Shown here one piece after another: positions 1-8,250 of a stretch of 49,985 nt of DNA. The first letter of the stretch is position 1; every line of letters starts with the position of its first letter. Position numbers and translations under genes: made by a program. The stretch spans positions 1 through 49,985 of the forward strand of contig CASEHD010000008.1 of NCBI GenBank assembly GCA_949287655.1, in the 5' to 3' direction. This DNA comes from an uncultured Christensenella sp. Lineage in GTDB: Bacteria; Bacillota; Clostridia; Christensenellales; UBA3700. Below the pieces are notes generated by a model. It did not search any database. It was not told the origin of the DNA and saw only the letters and a program-made list of their open reading frames with translations.

Positions 1-1
1 A

Positions 2-202
2 GAAAAAAAGACGTTCGCGCTGATAGAGCTGCTTTTTCAACATTACATGACGCACCCCGAAGAACTCCCCGCCTTTTCCCGCTCTCTGCTCGAAACCACA
101 CCGAGAGACCGCGTAGTGGGAGATTATATCGCGAGCTTTACCGACAGATATGCGGTGCGCACCTTCCACGAGATATTCACCCCGAAGGGCTGGAACGTCT
201 GA
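2..202 (+). CDS. C-terminal fragment of a dGTPase-like (HD-domain) protein
   Basis: An open frame enters from the left edge and stops with TGA at 200-202, giving the last 66 residues of a protein whose start lies outside the window. The tail has the pattern RDRVVGDYIASFTDRYAV followed by a short C-terminus (FTPKGWNV). I recognise this ending from deoxyguanosinetriphosphate triphosphohydrolase-like HD proteins, in which the conserved 'D-I-x-GMTD-R-A' type helix lies near the C-terminus. The HD metal-binding motif is not in the window, so the assignment rests on the tail only. Confidence 0.5.
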   Translation, partial: EKKTFALIELLFQHYMTHPEELPAFSRSLLETTPRDRVVGDYIASFTDRYAVRTFHEIFTPKGWNV

Positions 203-256
203 CAATAATGGCGGTAAGCCTTTTGATTTAAACACGAAGAATATTCAATAACGCAC

Positions 257-280
257 ACGGGCATGAAAATTCCTGCCCGT
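257..280 (+). terminator. hairpin downstream of the dGTPase-like gene
   Basis: A perfect 7-bp stem (257-263 with 274-280) encloses a 10-nt loop, about 55 nt after the stop at 202. No convincing T-tract follows, so it may be a weak terminator or an mRNA 3' end structure. I see no gene in the rest of 203-473. Confidence 0.3.
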
Positions 281-473
281 TGTCATATTCTGTCCGCTTT
301 CGCCTGTAAAATATCTTTTTCTGTTTAGCGTTCGCAAAGTGGGCGTTCAAATATGTTCAAATTTATACCGGCCTTATCATAATCCCCGCCGACTGCTCTG
401 CCGCAATCAACCAAAGCGGCGTGTAATTCTGCAAATATACCGCTATCCGTCCGGGGTTACTCTGCCGCGGGCA

Positions 474-502
474 TAAAAAAACGCCGCCACGGCGGACGGC
501 GT
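474..502 (-). terminator. terminator of the tyrS-yigZ-ilvE operon
   Basis: Read on the minus strand, a GC-rich hairpin (outer stem 481-486 with 497-502) is followed by seven or more T's (474-480), just after the ilvE stop at 529. It is a textbook intrinsic terminator. Confidence 0.8.
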
Positions 503-528
503 ATAATTTACGCATCAGCGTTTTGCTT

Positions 529-1526
529 TCAGTTGATCTGAGTGACCCAACCGAATTCGTCCGGATATTTTTCCTGCTGGATACCCGTTATCTTATCGTA
601 CAGGAACGCGGTTATCTCGCCCATCTTGCCGCCGTTGACGATCATATCCTTGCCTTTGTAGCCTATCACGCCGACAGGGGAAATGACCGCCGCGGTGCCG
701 GTACCGAAACACTCTTTGAGCGTGCCGTCCTCATAAGCCTTGACGACTTCTTCGATCGAAATTCTTCTCTCGCTCGCCTTGTAACCGTACTTTTTCAGCA
801 CTTCGAGGCAGCTCTTTCTTGTGATGCCGGGAAGAATGCTTCCGACCAGCTGAGGAGTAACGACTTCGTCTCCTATGACGAAGAATATGTTCATGCTGCC
901 CACTTCTTCGACGTACTTATGCTCTTTTCCGTCAAGCCAGAGCGCCTGATCGACTTTGCCTCGCCGGTTCCGCCGATGAACGCTCTGACGAGAGTGTCCT
1001 CGACGAGTATCTTTGTCGGTTCCAGACCGTGTGCGTAATAGCTGCCGACGGGCGACAGGATTATGCTGAACACGTATTTCTTGCTGGCATGAACGCCCAG
1101 AACCTCCTCGTTAGCGAACATAAACGGACGTATGTAAAGCGCGGTGCCGGGCTTAGTCGGGATCCAGTCGCTTTCGAGTTTGAGCAGCTCAAACAGCGCA
1201 GGTTTTACGACGTTCACGTCGAACTGAGGCATGCACATTCTCTTTGCGGAATTGTTCATTCTGACGAAGTTGTCGTCTATACGGAAGACGGTGATCCTGC
1301 CCTCGTCGTTCTTATACGCCTTAGCGCCCTCGAAGATGCTCTGCGCGTAATGCAGAACGTTGGTCGCGGGAGCCATCGGGAAAGATGCGTAAGGAACTAT
1401 CTCCGGCTCTTTCCACGCGCCGTTTTCGTATTCCATAACCAGCATATGGTCGGTAAAATACTTACCGAAACCCAGTTGGGAAAAGTCGGGTTTTTGCTTC
1501 AAGACTGTTGATTTGGTTATCTTCAT
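529..1526 (-). pseudogene. ilvE: branched-chain amino acid aminotransferase, disrupted by an internal frameshifting deletion
   Basis: Two adjacent minus-strand frames together make a fold-type IV branched-chain aminotransferase, the PLP enzyme that interconverts Leu/Ile/Val and their 2-oxo acids. The first (891-1526, 211 codons) holds the N-terminal domain up to GGTGEAK, whose lysine is at the position of the PLP lysine in this family. The second (529-903) resumes with DQALWLDGKEHKYVEEVGSMN and runs to a normal C-terminus. The conserved CGGNYAAS-type segment that should follow GEAK is absent: about 20 residues, or roughly 58-62 nt, are missing near 951-954, and this also shifts the frame. With that segment the protein would be about 350 aa, the usual length. 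It is last in the tyrS-yigZ operon. It may be a true recent pseudogene or an assembly or sequencing deletion. Confidence 0.85.
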
Positions 1527-1550
1527 AAAACCACCCCGTAATTTGTTTTC

Positions 1551-2180
1551 TTATTTATCAAAACCGAAAAATCCTTCGCCCGTGTTGGTAATAACCGCTT
1601 TTCCGGAGGAAGCGTCGGTCAGCTTTTCAATAAGTTCTTTTTCTTTTCCGAGCGTTACGGCAAAGCTTAAAGTCACTTTATCGCCGTATTCGGTCGCCGT
1701 TATCTCAGCGCGTTTTGCGACCTCGTCCGCAAGTCTTTTCAGATCCGAATAATCGCAGACAACCTCGTAAAATCTCGCGCGGTCGCACCTTACGACCTCC
1801 GCGTTGTCGAGAGCTTCGGACACGCTTCGCGAATAAGCGCTCACCAGTCCGCCCGCGCCCAGTTTTATCCCGCCGAAATAACGGGTCACGACCGCGAGGG
1901 TCATTCTGACGTTGCGCTTTTTAAGCACTTCCAGCATCGGCATCCCCGCCGTGCCCTGCGGCTCTCCGTCGTCCGAAAAGCGCTGTTCCGTATTCTCTCT
2001 GTTGGACACGAACGCGTAACAGTTGTGAGTCGCGTCCGAATATTTTTTTGATATCTTCTTTATCTCGTCGAAAGCTTCGTCCGCGCTGTCTATCGGCACA
2101 AGCGTAGTTATGAACCGCGACCTGTTTATCACGATCTCGTACTCGCTTCTGCCCTTCACGCAGAAATAGCCGTCGCTCAT
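1551..2180 (-). CDS. yigZ: YigZ/IMPACT family protein
   Basis: This 209-aa protein matches the YigZ (YvyE) family at usual length. The N-terminal UPF0029/IMPACT domain has the motifs [41 protein letters not shown] and [18 protein letters not shown]; the C-terminal half is a small ferredoxin-like domain. The eukaryotic relative IMPACT acts on translation control, but the bacterial role is not firmly defined. Its ATG overlaps the tyrS stop by 4 nt, so the two are translationally coupled. ilvE follows 24 nt downstream. Confidence 0.9.
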   Translation of the reverse strand: MSDGYFCVKGRSEYEIVINRSRFITTLVPIDSADEAFDEIKKISKKYSDATHNCYAFVSNRENTEQRFSDDGEPQGTAGMPMLEVLKKRNVRMTLAVVTRYFGGIKLGAGGLVSAYSRSVSEALDNAEVVRCDRARFYEVVCDYSDLKRLADEVAKRAEITATEYGDKVTLSFAVTLGKEKELIEKLTDASSGKAVITNTGEGFFGFDK

Positions 2181-3391
2181 TGAGCCTTTACCCTGACGTG
2201 GACTTTCTTTCCTTTATGCAGGATAACGCCCTTTTCGAGCTTTTCGTCGCTTACCGTATAATCAAAGCTCTCAACCTTTTCTTCGTCGATCTTTACGCCG
2301 CCGCCGGTGATGAGGTTCCTCGCCTCGCTCTTAGACTTGCAGACGCCGACCGCGCACATGATGTCGATAATATTGTTTACGCCTTTAACCACGGTCGCCT
2401 CCGGCATATCGTCGCCGACGCCGCCGAAAGCCGCTCTCGCCTGCGTCTGCGCCTTTTCAGCCTCCGCCTTTCCGTGAACGATAGCGGTGACTTCATACGC
2501 AAGCCTTTCCTTAGCCGCGTTGATGCGCTCGTCCTTGTATCTGCACAACTCGGCGATCTCGTCGAGGTCGACGTAGGTCAGCAGTTTAAGGCATTTTTCG
2601 ACGTCCGCGTCCGCTGTGTTTCTCCAATATTGATAAAAATCGTAAGGCGATGTCTTTGCCGGATCCAGCCATACCGCGCCCGCCTGCGTCTTGCCCATCT
2701 TCTTGCCCTCGCTGGTCGTCAGCAGCTGGAAAGTCATAGCGAACGCCGGAGCGCCCTCTTTCCTTCTGATGAGGTCGGCGCCCGCGAGTATATTCGACCA
2801 CTGGTCGTCGCCGCCGCATTCGAGCTTGCAGCCGTAATGCTTGAACAGATACAAAAAGTCGTAAGCCTGCAAAAGCATATAGCTGAATTCAAAGAAAGAA
2901 AGACCCCTTTCCATACGCGTCTTGAAGCACTCGGCGGTCAGCATTTTGTTGACCGAAAAGTTTGAGCCGATATCTCTCATGAATTGCAGGAAATTCAGAT
3001 TGTCCAGCCAGTCCGCGTTGTTGACCATGACAGCCGCGTTCTCTCCTTCAAATGAAAAGAATCTGGACATCTGCTTTTTGAAACATTCGCAATTGTGTTT
3101 TATCGTCTCGTTGGTCATCATACGGCGCATATCCGTTCTGCCGGACGGGTCGCCTATCTTACCCGTGCCGCCGCCGATGAGTACGATTGGTTTGTGACCC
3201 GCCTTCTGCATATGGCTCATTGCCATCAGCGCGAGGAAATGCCCCACGTGCAGGCTGTCCGCGGTCGGGTCGAAACCTATATAGAACGGAACGCTCTCTT
3301 TCCCGAGCAATTCATAAAGCTCGTCCTCGAAAACCACCTGTTTGATAAAACCTCTGGCTTTCAGCGTGTCCATAATGTTCGTACCGTTCAT
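2177..3391 (-). CDS. tyrS: tyrosyl-tRNA synthetase
   Basis: This is a 404-aa class I aminoacyl-tRNA synthetase that charges tRNA-Tyr in the cytosol. The HIGH-type motif is HVGH (residues 48-51), with [15 protein letters not shown] around it. The KMSKS-type loop reads KMGKT. The C-terminal S4 RNA-binding domain has [20 protein letters not shown] chose the ATG at 3391 because an AAGGAG lies 6 nt upstream and because the mapped promoter would start transcription near 3417, which rules out the upstream in-frame start at 3421. I saw no T-box leader. It is first in an operon with yigZ and ilvE. Confidence 0.95.
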   Translation of the reverse strand: MNGTNIMDTLKARGFIKQVVFEDELYELLGKESVPFYIGFDPTADSLHVGHFLALMAMSHMQKAGHKPIVLIGGGTGKIGDPSGRTDMRRMMTNETIKHNCECFKKQMSRFFSFEGENAAVMVNNADWLDNLNFLQFMRDIGSNFSVNKMLTAECFKTRMERGLSFFEFSYMLLQAYDFLYLFKHYGCKLECGGDDQWSNILAGADLIRRKEGAPAFAMTFQLLTTSEGKKMGKTQAGAVWLDPAKTSPYDFYQYWRNTADADVEKCLKLLTYVDLDEIAELCRYKDERINAAKERLAYEVTAIVHGKAEAEKAQTQARAAFGGVGDDMPEATVVKGVNNIIDIMCAVGVCKSKSEARNLITGGGVKIDEEKVESFDYTVSDEKLEKGVILHKGKKVHVRVKAQ

Positions 3392-3423
3392 ATTTTTCTC
3401 CTTTTTTGTATACGTTTGCAATA

Positions 3424-3452
3424 ATTATATCACCCTTTCATTTAGTTGTAAA
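3424..3452 (-). promoter_or_regulatory. sigma-A type promoter of tyrS
   Basis: On the minus strand, TTTACA (3447-3452), a 17-nt spacer and TATAAT (3424-3429) lie upstream of tyrS. The predicted start leaves a leader of about 26 nt, too short for a T-box riboswitch. Confidence 0.75.
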
Positions 3453-3665
3453 ACGATATTTTCTTTTTTACCGGATAAAATCCTTTTTTGTTGCAGCGCA
3501 GGCTTTGCTCGTAACAGCCGACGATACCGGACGGCAGCCGGCGCTCATTTTTTTGCGATAAACCCGTCCGCCACGCAGCCTTATTCTCCCGGCGACCGCC
3601 AATGCGTAAAAGAGGCGAATATTTTTGATGTTTATGCGCACGATAACCGCAAAGAGAGGTGCGTT

Positions 3666-4355
3666 ATGAAAAGAAACAACAATTACCTGCTTATACTCGC
3701 CGTTCTGTTACTCGCGGTCGCGGCAGTCGCGCTTTGGGGCTGCGAAAAGGGGGATTCCGCGTTCGCAAACTACACGCCGGAGGACTTTGTTTCCCTTTCC
3801 GACTTTACGCTGAAAACGAACACAAAACCCGATTCCGTAATGAGATACGTCAAAAAAGACAACGTCATCGTCTATTCTTCCACTCATATAGGCGACGGCT
3901 ATACGAACACCGTCTACTACTCTTTCGCGAAGGACTCAAACAGAGAGTACAGCGAAGGCAGCTGGAAGGAGATAGAAGACGCGGACGTCGACAAGTATCT
4001 GGGCAGCATAAACAATGCGTGCGGGCTGATATACAACAAACTGGACCCGACGCAGTTTAAGGAAATACAGGGGAAAAAGCTGCAATTTTCGGTAGATCCC
4101 GAAACTTTTTTCAAACAGGCGTACAGACAGATCTATCACAACTATTTCGGTACTGACTACGAAGAGGAAGAATTTTCCGCCGATTTCGAACAGAACGCGC
4201 CTGCCCTGTTCGGCGATATGAGCGCATACGCCGTGACCCTGGACTGCTCAAAAGCGGATAAGATAATGCTTTCCATAGGCAACGAAAAAGAAGGAACGCT
4301 TGACGTCTACGAGTACTACGCGATAGGCTCGACGACGGTGAAACTTCCGGAATAA
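3666..4355 (+). CDS. predicted lipoprotein of unknown function
   Basis: This 229-aa protein starts at ATG 3666 behind GAGAGG. Residues 1-25 are a lipoprotein-like signal: MKRNNN, a hydrophobic stretch LLILAVLLLAVAAVAL, then a lipobox-like LWGC with the cysteine near residue 25. The lipobox is not ideal because Trp is at -2. The rest is hydrophilic and rich in Tyr, Asp and Lys (for example YTPEDFVSLSDFTLKTN), with no domain I recognise. It stands alone, divergent from tyrS and followed by its own terminators. The open frame extends further upstream to 3342, but that part lacks a ribosome site and coding character. Confidence 0.75.
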   Translation: MKRNNNYLLILAVLLLAVAAVALWGCEKGDSAFANYTPEDFVSLSDFTLKTNTKPDSVMRYVKKDNVIVYSSTHIGDGYTNTVYYSFAKDSNREYSEGSWKEIEDADVDKYLGSINNACGLIYNKLDPTQFKEIQGKKLQFSVDPETFFKQAYRQIYHNYFGTDYEEEEFSADFEQNAPALFGDMSAYAVTLDCSKADKIMLSIGNEKEGTLDVYEYYAIGSTTVKLPE

Positions 4356-4365
4356 ACCCGTGCAA

Positions 4366-4388
4366 AGAGAACGGATAAGCCGTTCTCT
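4366..4388 (+). terminator. perfect 9-bp hairpin after the lipoprotein gene
   Basis: Stem 4366-4374 pairs perfectly with 4380-4388 around a 5-nt loop, 10 nt after the stop codon. It has no T-tract and probably acts with the terminator just downstream as a 3' end structure. Confidence 0.45.
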
Positions 4389-4407
4389 CCCCGCCTTACG
4401 CGTACAT

Positions 4408-4435
4408 ACCGCGCTTTTCCCGCAGCGCGGTTTTT
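4408..4435 (+). terminator. intrinsic terminator
   Basis: A 7-bp GC stem (4408-4414 with 4425-4431) is followed by TTTTT, on the plus strand, ending the lipoprotein transcript before the next promoter at 4495. Confidence 0.75.
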
Positions 4436-4494
4436 CCGTTGCCGCGCGCGTGCTTTTTAACGTATAATTTTTTTACTATCGGAGCAATTTTCCT

Positions 4495-4523
4495 TTGATA
4501 TTTTTTTCACTATATGATATAAT
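4495..4523 (+). promoter_or_regulatory. strong sigma-A type promoter of the NifU-like/GGGtGRT operon
   Basis: TTGATA (4495-4500), exactly 17 nt, TATAAT (4518-4523), in an A/T-rich setting. The leader is short and carries a near-consensus AAGGAGGA at 4546-4553, 8 nt before the ATG, pointing to high expression. Confidence 0.85.
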
Positions 4524-4561
4524 CCAATCGACGCAAGAAATTTTTAAGGAGGATTTTCCTA

Positions 4562-5254
4562 ATGGAATATTCACGTGAAGTTCTGAATATGTGCAAAGTT
4601 GCCAAAGGCGCGAATCACGGTCCGGCTCCTATTCCCGAAGAAGCTAAATGGGTTCAGGCAAAAGAGATCAAGGATATCAGCGGTTTCACCCACGGCGTAG
4701 GCTGGTGCGCTCCTCAGCAGGGCGCCTGCAAACTGTCGCTCAACGTCAAGAACGGTATCATCGAAGAAGCTCTCGTTGAGACGCTGGGTTGCTCCGGTAT
4801 GACCCACTCCGCCGCTATGGCGGCTGAGATCCTGCCCGGCAAGACCATTCTCGAAGCGCTGAACACCGACCTTGTCTGCGACGCCATCAACACCGCGATG
4901 AGAGAGCTGTTCCTGCAGATCGTCTATGGTCGTACCCAGTCCGCTTTCTCTGAAAACGGCCTCAGCATCGGCAGCGGTCTCGAAGACCTCGGCAAGGGTC
5001 TGCGTTCGCAGGTCGGCACTATGTACAGCACCAACGCAAAGGGCGTGCGCTACCTTGAAATGGCTGAAGGCTACGTCACCCACATCGGTCTCGATAAGGA
5101 CGATCATGTCATCGGCTACGAGTTCGTCAACCTCGGCAAGATGATGGAAGACATCAAGAACGGTATGGACGCCAACGAAGCTGTCAAGAAGCACACCAAG
5201 AGCTACGGCAGATACAACGAAGCGGTCAAGAAAATCGACCCGCGTAAAGAATAA
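4562..5254 (+). CDS. NifU-like Fe-S scaffold-type protein, partner of the GGGtGRT protein
   Basis: This 230-aa protein is of the NifU N-terminal/IscU-like type that accompanies GGGtGRT proteins in anaerobic Firmicutes. Candidate metal or cluster ligands are Cys49 and Cys56 (GWCAPQQGACKL) and Cys77 (TLGCSGMTHSAAM), with further cysteines at 11 and 106. The C-terminal third (from about residue 160) is a separate hydrophilic region not found in plain IscU. The gene sits 14 nt before the GGGtGRT gene, under one strong promoter, and uses a restricted codon set typical of abundant proteins. The process it serves is not established; Fe-S assembly is a family-based inference. Confidence 0.8.
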   Translation: MEYSREVLNMCKVAKGANHGPAPIPEEAKWVQAKEIKDISGFTHGVGWCAPQQGACKLSLNVKNGIIEEALVETLGCSGMTHSAAMAAEILPGKTILEALNTDLVCDAINTAMRELFLQIVYGRTQSAFSENGLSIGSGLEDLGKGLRSQVGTMYSTNAKGVRYLEMAEGYVTHIGLDKDDHVIGYEFVNLGKMMEDIKNGMDANEAVKKHTKSYGRYNEAVKKIDPRKE

Positions 5255-5268
5255 GGAGGTTCTGACTT

Positions 5269-6270
5269 ATGGCAGTTACGTTTGAAAGTTACGAAAGAAG
5301 AATTGACAAGATAAACAAGTGCCTCGCAGAGTACGGTATCAAGGATCTCGAGGACGCCAGAAAAGTCTGCCTCGACAAGGGTATCGACGTTGAGAGCATC
5401 GTAAAGGGAATTCAGCCCATCGCTTTCGAAAACGCGGTATGGGCTTACACCGTCGGTTGCGCGGTCGCTATCAAGAAGGGCTGCAAGAAAGCCGGCGACG
5501 CCGCCGAAGCGATCGGTATCGGTCTGCAAAGCTTCTGCATCCCCGGCTCCGTCGCGGATCAGAGAAGGGTCGGCCTCGGTCACGGCAATCTGGCGGCTAT
5601 GCTGCTCAGAGAACAGACCAAATGCTTCGCTTTCCTCGCGGGTCACGAATCCTTTGCGGCGGCTGAAGGCGCTATCGGTATCGCGCGTACCGCAAACACC
5701 GTCAGAAAAGAGCCTCTGCAGGTCATCCTGAACGGTCTGGGCAAAGACGCGGCTCAGATAATCAGCCGTATCAACGGTTTCACCTACGTTCAGACTAAAC
5801 TCGACTACTACACCGGCGAGCTGAAAATAGTCAACACGACCTCTTACAGCAACGGCGAACGCAGCAAGGTCAGAGTTTACGGCGCGGACGACGTCGTCGA
5901 AGGCGTTGAGATTATGAAGCACGAGAAGGTAGACGTTTCCATCACCGGCAACTCCACCAACCCGACCAGATTCCAGCACCCGGTCGCAGGCACCTATAAG
6001 AAATGGTGCGTAGAAAACGGTAAAAAGTACTTCTCCGTCGCAAGCGGCGGCGGTACAGGTCGTACCCTCCACCCGGACAATATGGCTGCCGGTCCCGCGA
6101 GCTACGGCATGACCGACACGATGGGTCGTATGCACAGCGACGCTCAGTTTGCCGGCTCCTCTTCCGTTCCGGCTCACGTCGAGATGATGGGTCTTATCGG
6201 TATGGGCAACAACCCGATGGTCGGCGCCAGCGTTGCGTGCGCTGTCGCGGTCGAAAAGGCTATGGCGTAA
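5269..6270 (+). CDS. GGGtGRT family protein
   Basis: This 333-aa protein carries the motif that names the family, GGGTGRT, at residues 260-266 (context SVASGGGTGRTLHPD), followed by a conserved glycine- and methionine-rich C-terminus (GMTDTMGRMHSDAQFAGSSS, GLIGMGNNPMVGA). The family is widespread in anaerobes, but I know of no assigned function. An AAGGAGG lies between the genes, so it is well translated. The near-invariant pairing with the NifU-like gene suggests the two work together, perhaps in metal-cluster handling. A terminator follows directly. Confidence 0.85.
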   Translation: MAVTFESYERRIDKINKCLAEYGIKDLEDARKVCLDKGIDVESIVKGIQPIAFENAVWAYTVGCAVAIKKGCKKAGDAAEAIGIGLQSFCIPGSVADQRRVGLGHGNLAAMLLREQTKCFAFLAGHESFAAAEGAIGIARTANTVRKEPLQVILNGLGKDAAQIISRINGFTYVQTKLDYYTGELKIVNTTSYSNGERSKVRVYGADDVVEGVEIMKHEKVDVSITGNSTNPTRFQHPVAGTYKKWCVENGKKYFSVASGGGTGRTLHPDNMAAGPASYGMTDTMGRMHSDAQFAGSSSVPAHVEMMGLIGMGNNPMVGASVACAVAVEKAMA

Positions 6271-6293
6271 TCACCGTCAACAAATCTGAGAAA

Positions 6294-6320
6294 GCCGCCC
6301 TTTGCGGGCGGCTCTTTTTA
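6294..6320 (+). terminator. intrinsic terminator of the GGGtGRT operon
   Basis: Perfect 7-bp stem (6294-6300 with 6306-6312), 5-nt loop, then TCTTTTTATT, 24 nt after the stop at 6270. Confidence 0.9.
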
Positions 6321-6347
6321 TTATGCGCAGATCATTATTTCAAGCAT

Positions 6348-6423
6348 ACCGGACCGGAATAATACGAACAAGGTTTAAAGCGGCAAATTTTCGCAGCCAC
6401 TGTGTTAAATGTCTTGATAATAT
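6348..6423 (+). repeat. single arm of the palindromic element found at 48115-48341
   Basis: These 76 nt align without gaps to the reverse complement of 48266-48341, with about 68 of 76 positions identical by eye, including the outer terminal sequence (AATAATACGAAC) and the GGTTTAAAGCGGCAAATTTTCG block. The opposite arm is not recognisable after 6424, so this looks like a solo end or decayed copy. It lies in the 430-nt non-coding gap between the GGGtGRT gene and the EEP phosphoesterase gene. The rest of that gap shows no gene; an imperfect hairpin at 6488-6505 could end minus-strand transcripts. Confidence 0.75.
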
Positions 6424-6701
6424 ATAGCGCTTTGAGAACAAAAAAATTCATACAAATTCGTCATATGATTTAAATTGCGACACAAACGCCGCCCTTACGG
6501 ACGGCATATAATATCTTAAAATGCTGCGGGTCGCACGCATGTCTTACTCTTTTTTCGCGGATCTTTACTTTATTAACGGAAACGCCGCCTCAGATATCCT
6601 GCGCTTTCCTCTCTTAGCGTCGGATTTATCGGGCGTAAATATGATAAAAGCCGCGCTGCCCATTACTGTGAATACGGCGATCGCCGCAATCGGAGAGCAG
6701 C

Positions 6702-7796
6702 TTATTCCAGCACGAAAGTCATTGTCGCGGGGTTGTGGTCGCTGTACTTAAAGTCGTTGTCGATGTTGACGCAGCTTACGACCTTTACGTTATCGGACAC
6801 TATGAATCCGTCGAGCACAACGGTATAGTTGACTCCCTTTTCATACGGGATATCGGTGCTGCGGCATGTCGGCGCGTTGGTTGACGCGACAAAGCTGAAA
6901 CCGTCCGCGAGGTCGTCGTTCGTCAAAGAGAACACCCAGTCGGGTCTTTTCTGCTCTGTCGGGAAAAGCCCGTCGCTATCCGCGATATCGTGATTGAAGT
7001 CTCCGCCGACGATCACGTAATTACCTTTTTCTTTCTCTTCAGTCATAAATGTGTTGAGCACCTTTAGCTGCTGCTGGCGTACGGTGCCGCCCTCGTCGTA
7101 AGCGGACATATGGCTGTTGACAATGACCAGTTCCCTGCCGTTTTCAAGCGAATAGCGCGTGACGACAAAACACCTGTCGAGATCGAAATACTTGCTTATA
7201 TCCGTCGCCAGCGGATATTGTCTGCGCAGCGCCGAATCCATTTTGAACCTGCTGTAAGAAGCAAGCCCGGTCAGACTCTTTCCGTGCGGATCGGTTATCG
7301 GATAAAAAAGAAACGCGCTGTCGTAACATATGCCGACGTTATGAGACATATTGCCGAAAGCGTCGTTGAAAATTGAGTACTGGTTTATATGAAAGCTGCG
7401 GGTAGAATTCAGGTCAACTTCCTGCAGAAGCACAAAATCGTAATCTCCTTCGGCAATAAGATCAGCGGAGCCGTTGATATTTGTCTTTACGACCTCTTCG
7501 CTCTCCGCCTTACTGTTCTTTCCCGTCACCGCGGCGCCGTCCTTCATCGTGCCGCTGTCCATAAAGAAGGAAAAGTCATGAGTATACGCGCCGAAACCGA
7601 CGTTGTAAGTCGCGATCGTGTACGCTGTTCCGAGAGAAACGGTCGCGCTCTGATTGTTCTCAATGTCGACGGCGGTGTTGTCCGGGATCCTTTCGTAAGT
7701 AAGACCGACGTAACAGACGTAGCCCGCAACGACGAGCAGTATGAGCGCTATCAGCGCCAGTATCAGACAAGCCGTAACCGCAACGAATTTCCGCAT
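6702..7796 (-). CDS. endonuclease/exonuclease/phosphatase (EEP) family protein, membrane-anchored or secreted
   Basis: This 364-aa protein has one N-terminal hydrophobic segment (residues about 5-32) and then an EEP (DNase I-like) fold. Visible motifs are IATYNVGFG with the early Asn, LLQEVDLNS with the metal-binding Glu, IVNSHMSAYDEG, VGGDFNHD and the C-terminal SDHNPATM with the catalytic His. It should hydrolyse a phosphodiester or phosphomonoester outside the membrane; substrates in the family range from nucleic acids to sphingomyelin and inositol phosphates and cannot be told here. It has its own promoter and RBS (GAGGGTG) and appears monocistronic. Confidence 0.85.
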   Translation of the reverse strand: MRKFVAVTACLILALIALILLVVAGYVCYVGLTYERIPDNTAVDIENNQSATVSLGTAYTIATYNVGFGAYTHDFSFFMDSGTMKDGAAVTGKNSKAESEEVVKTNINGSADLIAEGDYDFVLLQEVDLNSTRSFHINQYSIFNDAFGNMSHNVGICYDSAFLFYPITDPHGKSLTGLASYSRFKMDSALRRQYPLATDISKYFDLDRCFVVTRYSLENGRELVIVNSHMSAYDEGGTVRQQQLKVLNTFMTEEKEKGNYVIVGGDFNHDIADSDGLFPTEQKRPDWVFSLTNDDLADGFSFVASTNAPTCRSTDIPYEKGVNYTVVLDGFIVSDNVKVVSCVNIDNDFKYSDHNPATMTFVLE

Positions 7797-7845
7797 ATCA
7801 CCCTCGCATTTCCGCGCATTATCTTTGACGCGGATCTATATTTAT

Positions 7846-7874
7846 ATTATAAAGCAAAACAGGCTGCAAGTCAA
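7846..7874 (-). promoter_or_regulatory. promoter of the EEP phosphoesterase gene
   Basis: Minus strand: TTGACT (7869-7874), 17 nt, TATAAT (7846-7851), about 50 nt before the start codon. Confidence 0.8.
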
Positions 7875-7879
7875 GAACA

Positions 7880-8179
7880 GATAAAATGGGGCTCTTTCGA
7901 ATTCCCATTTTTGAGAATACCGACGTTTTCGCTCGATCAGCCGTATTTTATAAGATCATAATATGCTGTAACGCTGCTTTTCGTCGGGATTTGTTGTCTG
8001 AACCGTCGCCCTGCTTCTCTTTACAGACGGCATCGGCAGGCTTTTCAGCCTGTTCGCCTCCGTCCAGGATCGCAAGCCCGTCCGCCGCGCCGTCGATTCA
8101 AGCGGAAAAAATAAAGAAGAAATATTGCGGCGTTGCGGATACAGGCGGCAAAAACGCAGAAAACAAACAGCATAAAAAA
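7880..8179. other. non-coding stretch between two minus-strand genes
   Basis: I see no supported gene here. The plus-strand open frame across it lacks an RBS. A minus-strand frame around 7960-8095 has some coding flavour but no start codon and a stop just upstream, so at most it is a decayed remnant. Confidence 0.5.
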
Positions 8180-8215
8180 CGTCCTCCCCGCGAAAAGAGG
8201 AAGGACGCTGTTTTT
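8173..8215 (-). terminator. terminator of the aldo/keto reductase gene (possibly bidirectional)
   Basis: Stem 8180-8185 pairs with 8202-8207. On the minus strand six T's follow (8174-8179), and on the plus strand five T's follow (8211-8215), so it could end transcripts from both sides. Confidence 0.7.
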
Positions 8216-8250
8216 AAATTTAAACCTTATTCGACAAACAAACCCGACGA

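Noticed and set aside
891..953. Programmed ribosomal frameshift in ilvE
   Set aside because: About 20 conserved codons are physically missing at the junction and there is no slippery heptamer with a stimulatory structure, so a deletion explains it better.
3422..3660. T-box riboswitch upstream of tyrS
   Set aside because: The promoter leaves only about 26 nt of leader, and no T-box consensus or antiterminator is present.
5203..6177. 324-codon minus-strand open frame opposite the GGGtGRT gene
   Set aside because: The plus strand carries the named family motif, promoter, RBS and terminator; the minus frame has none.
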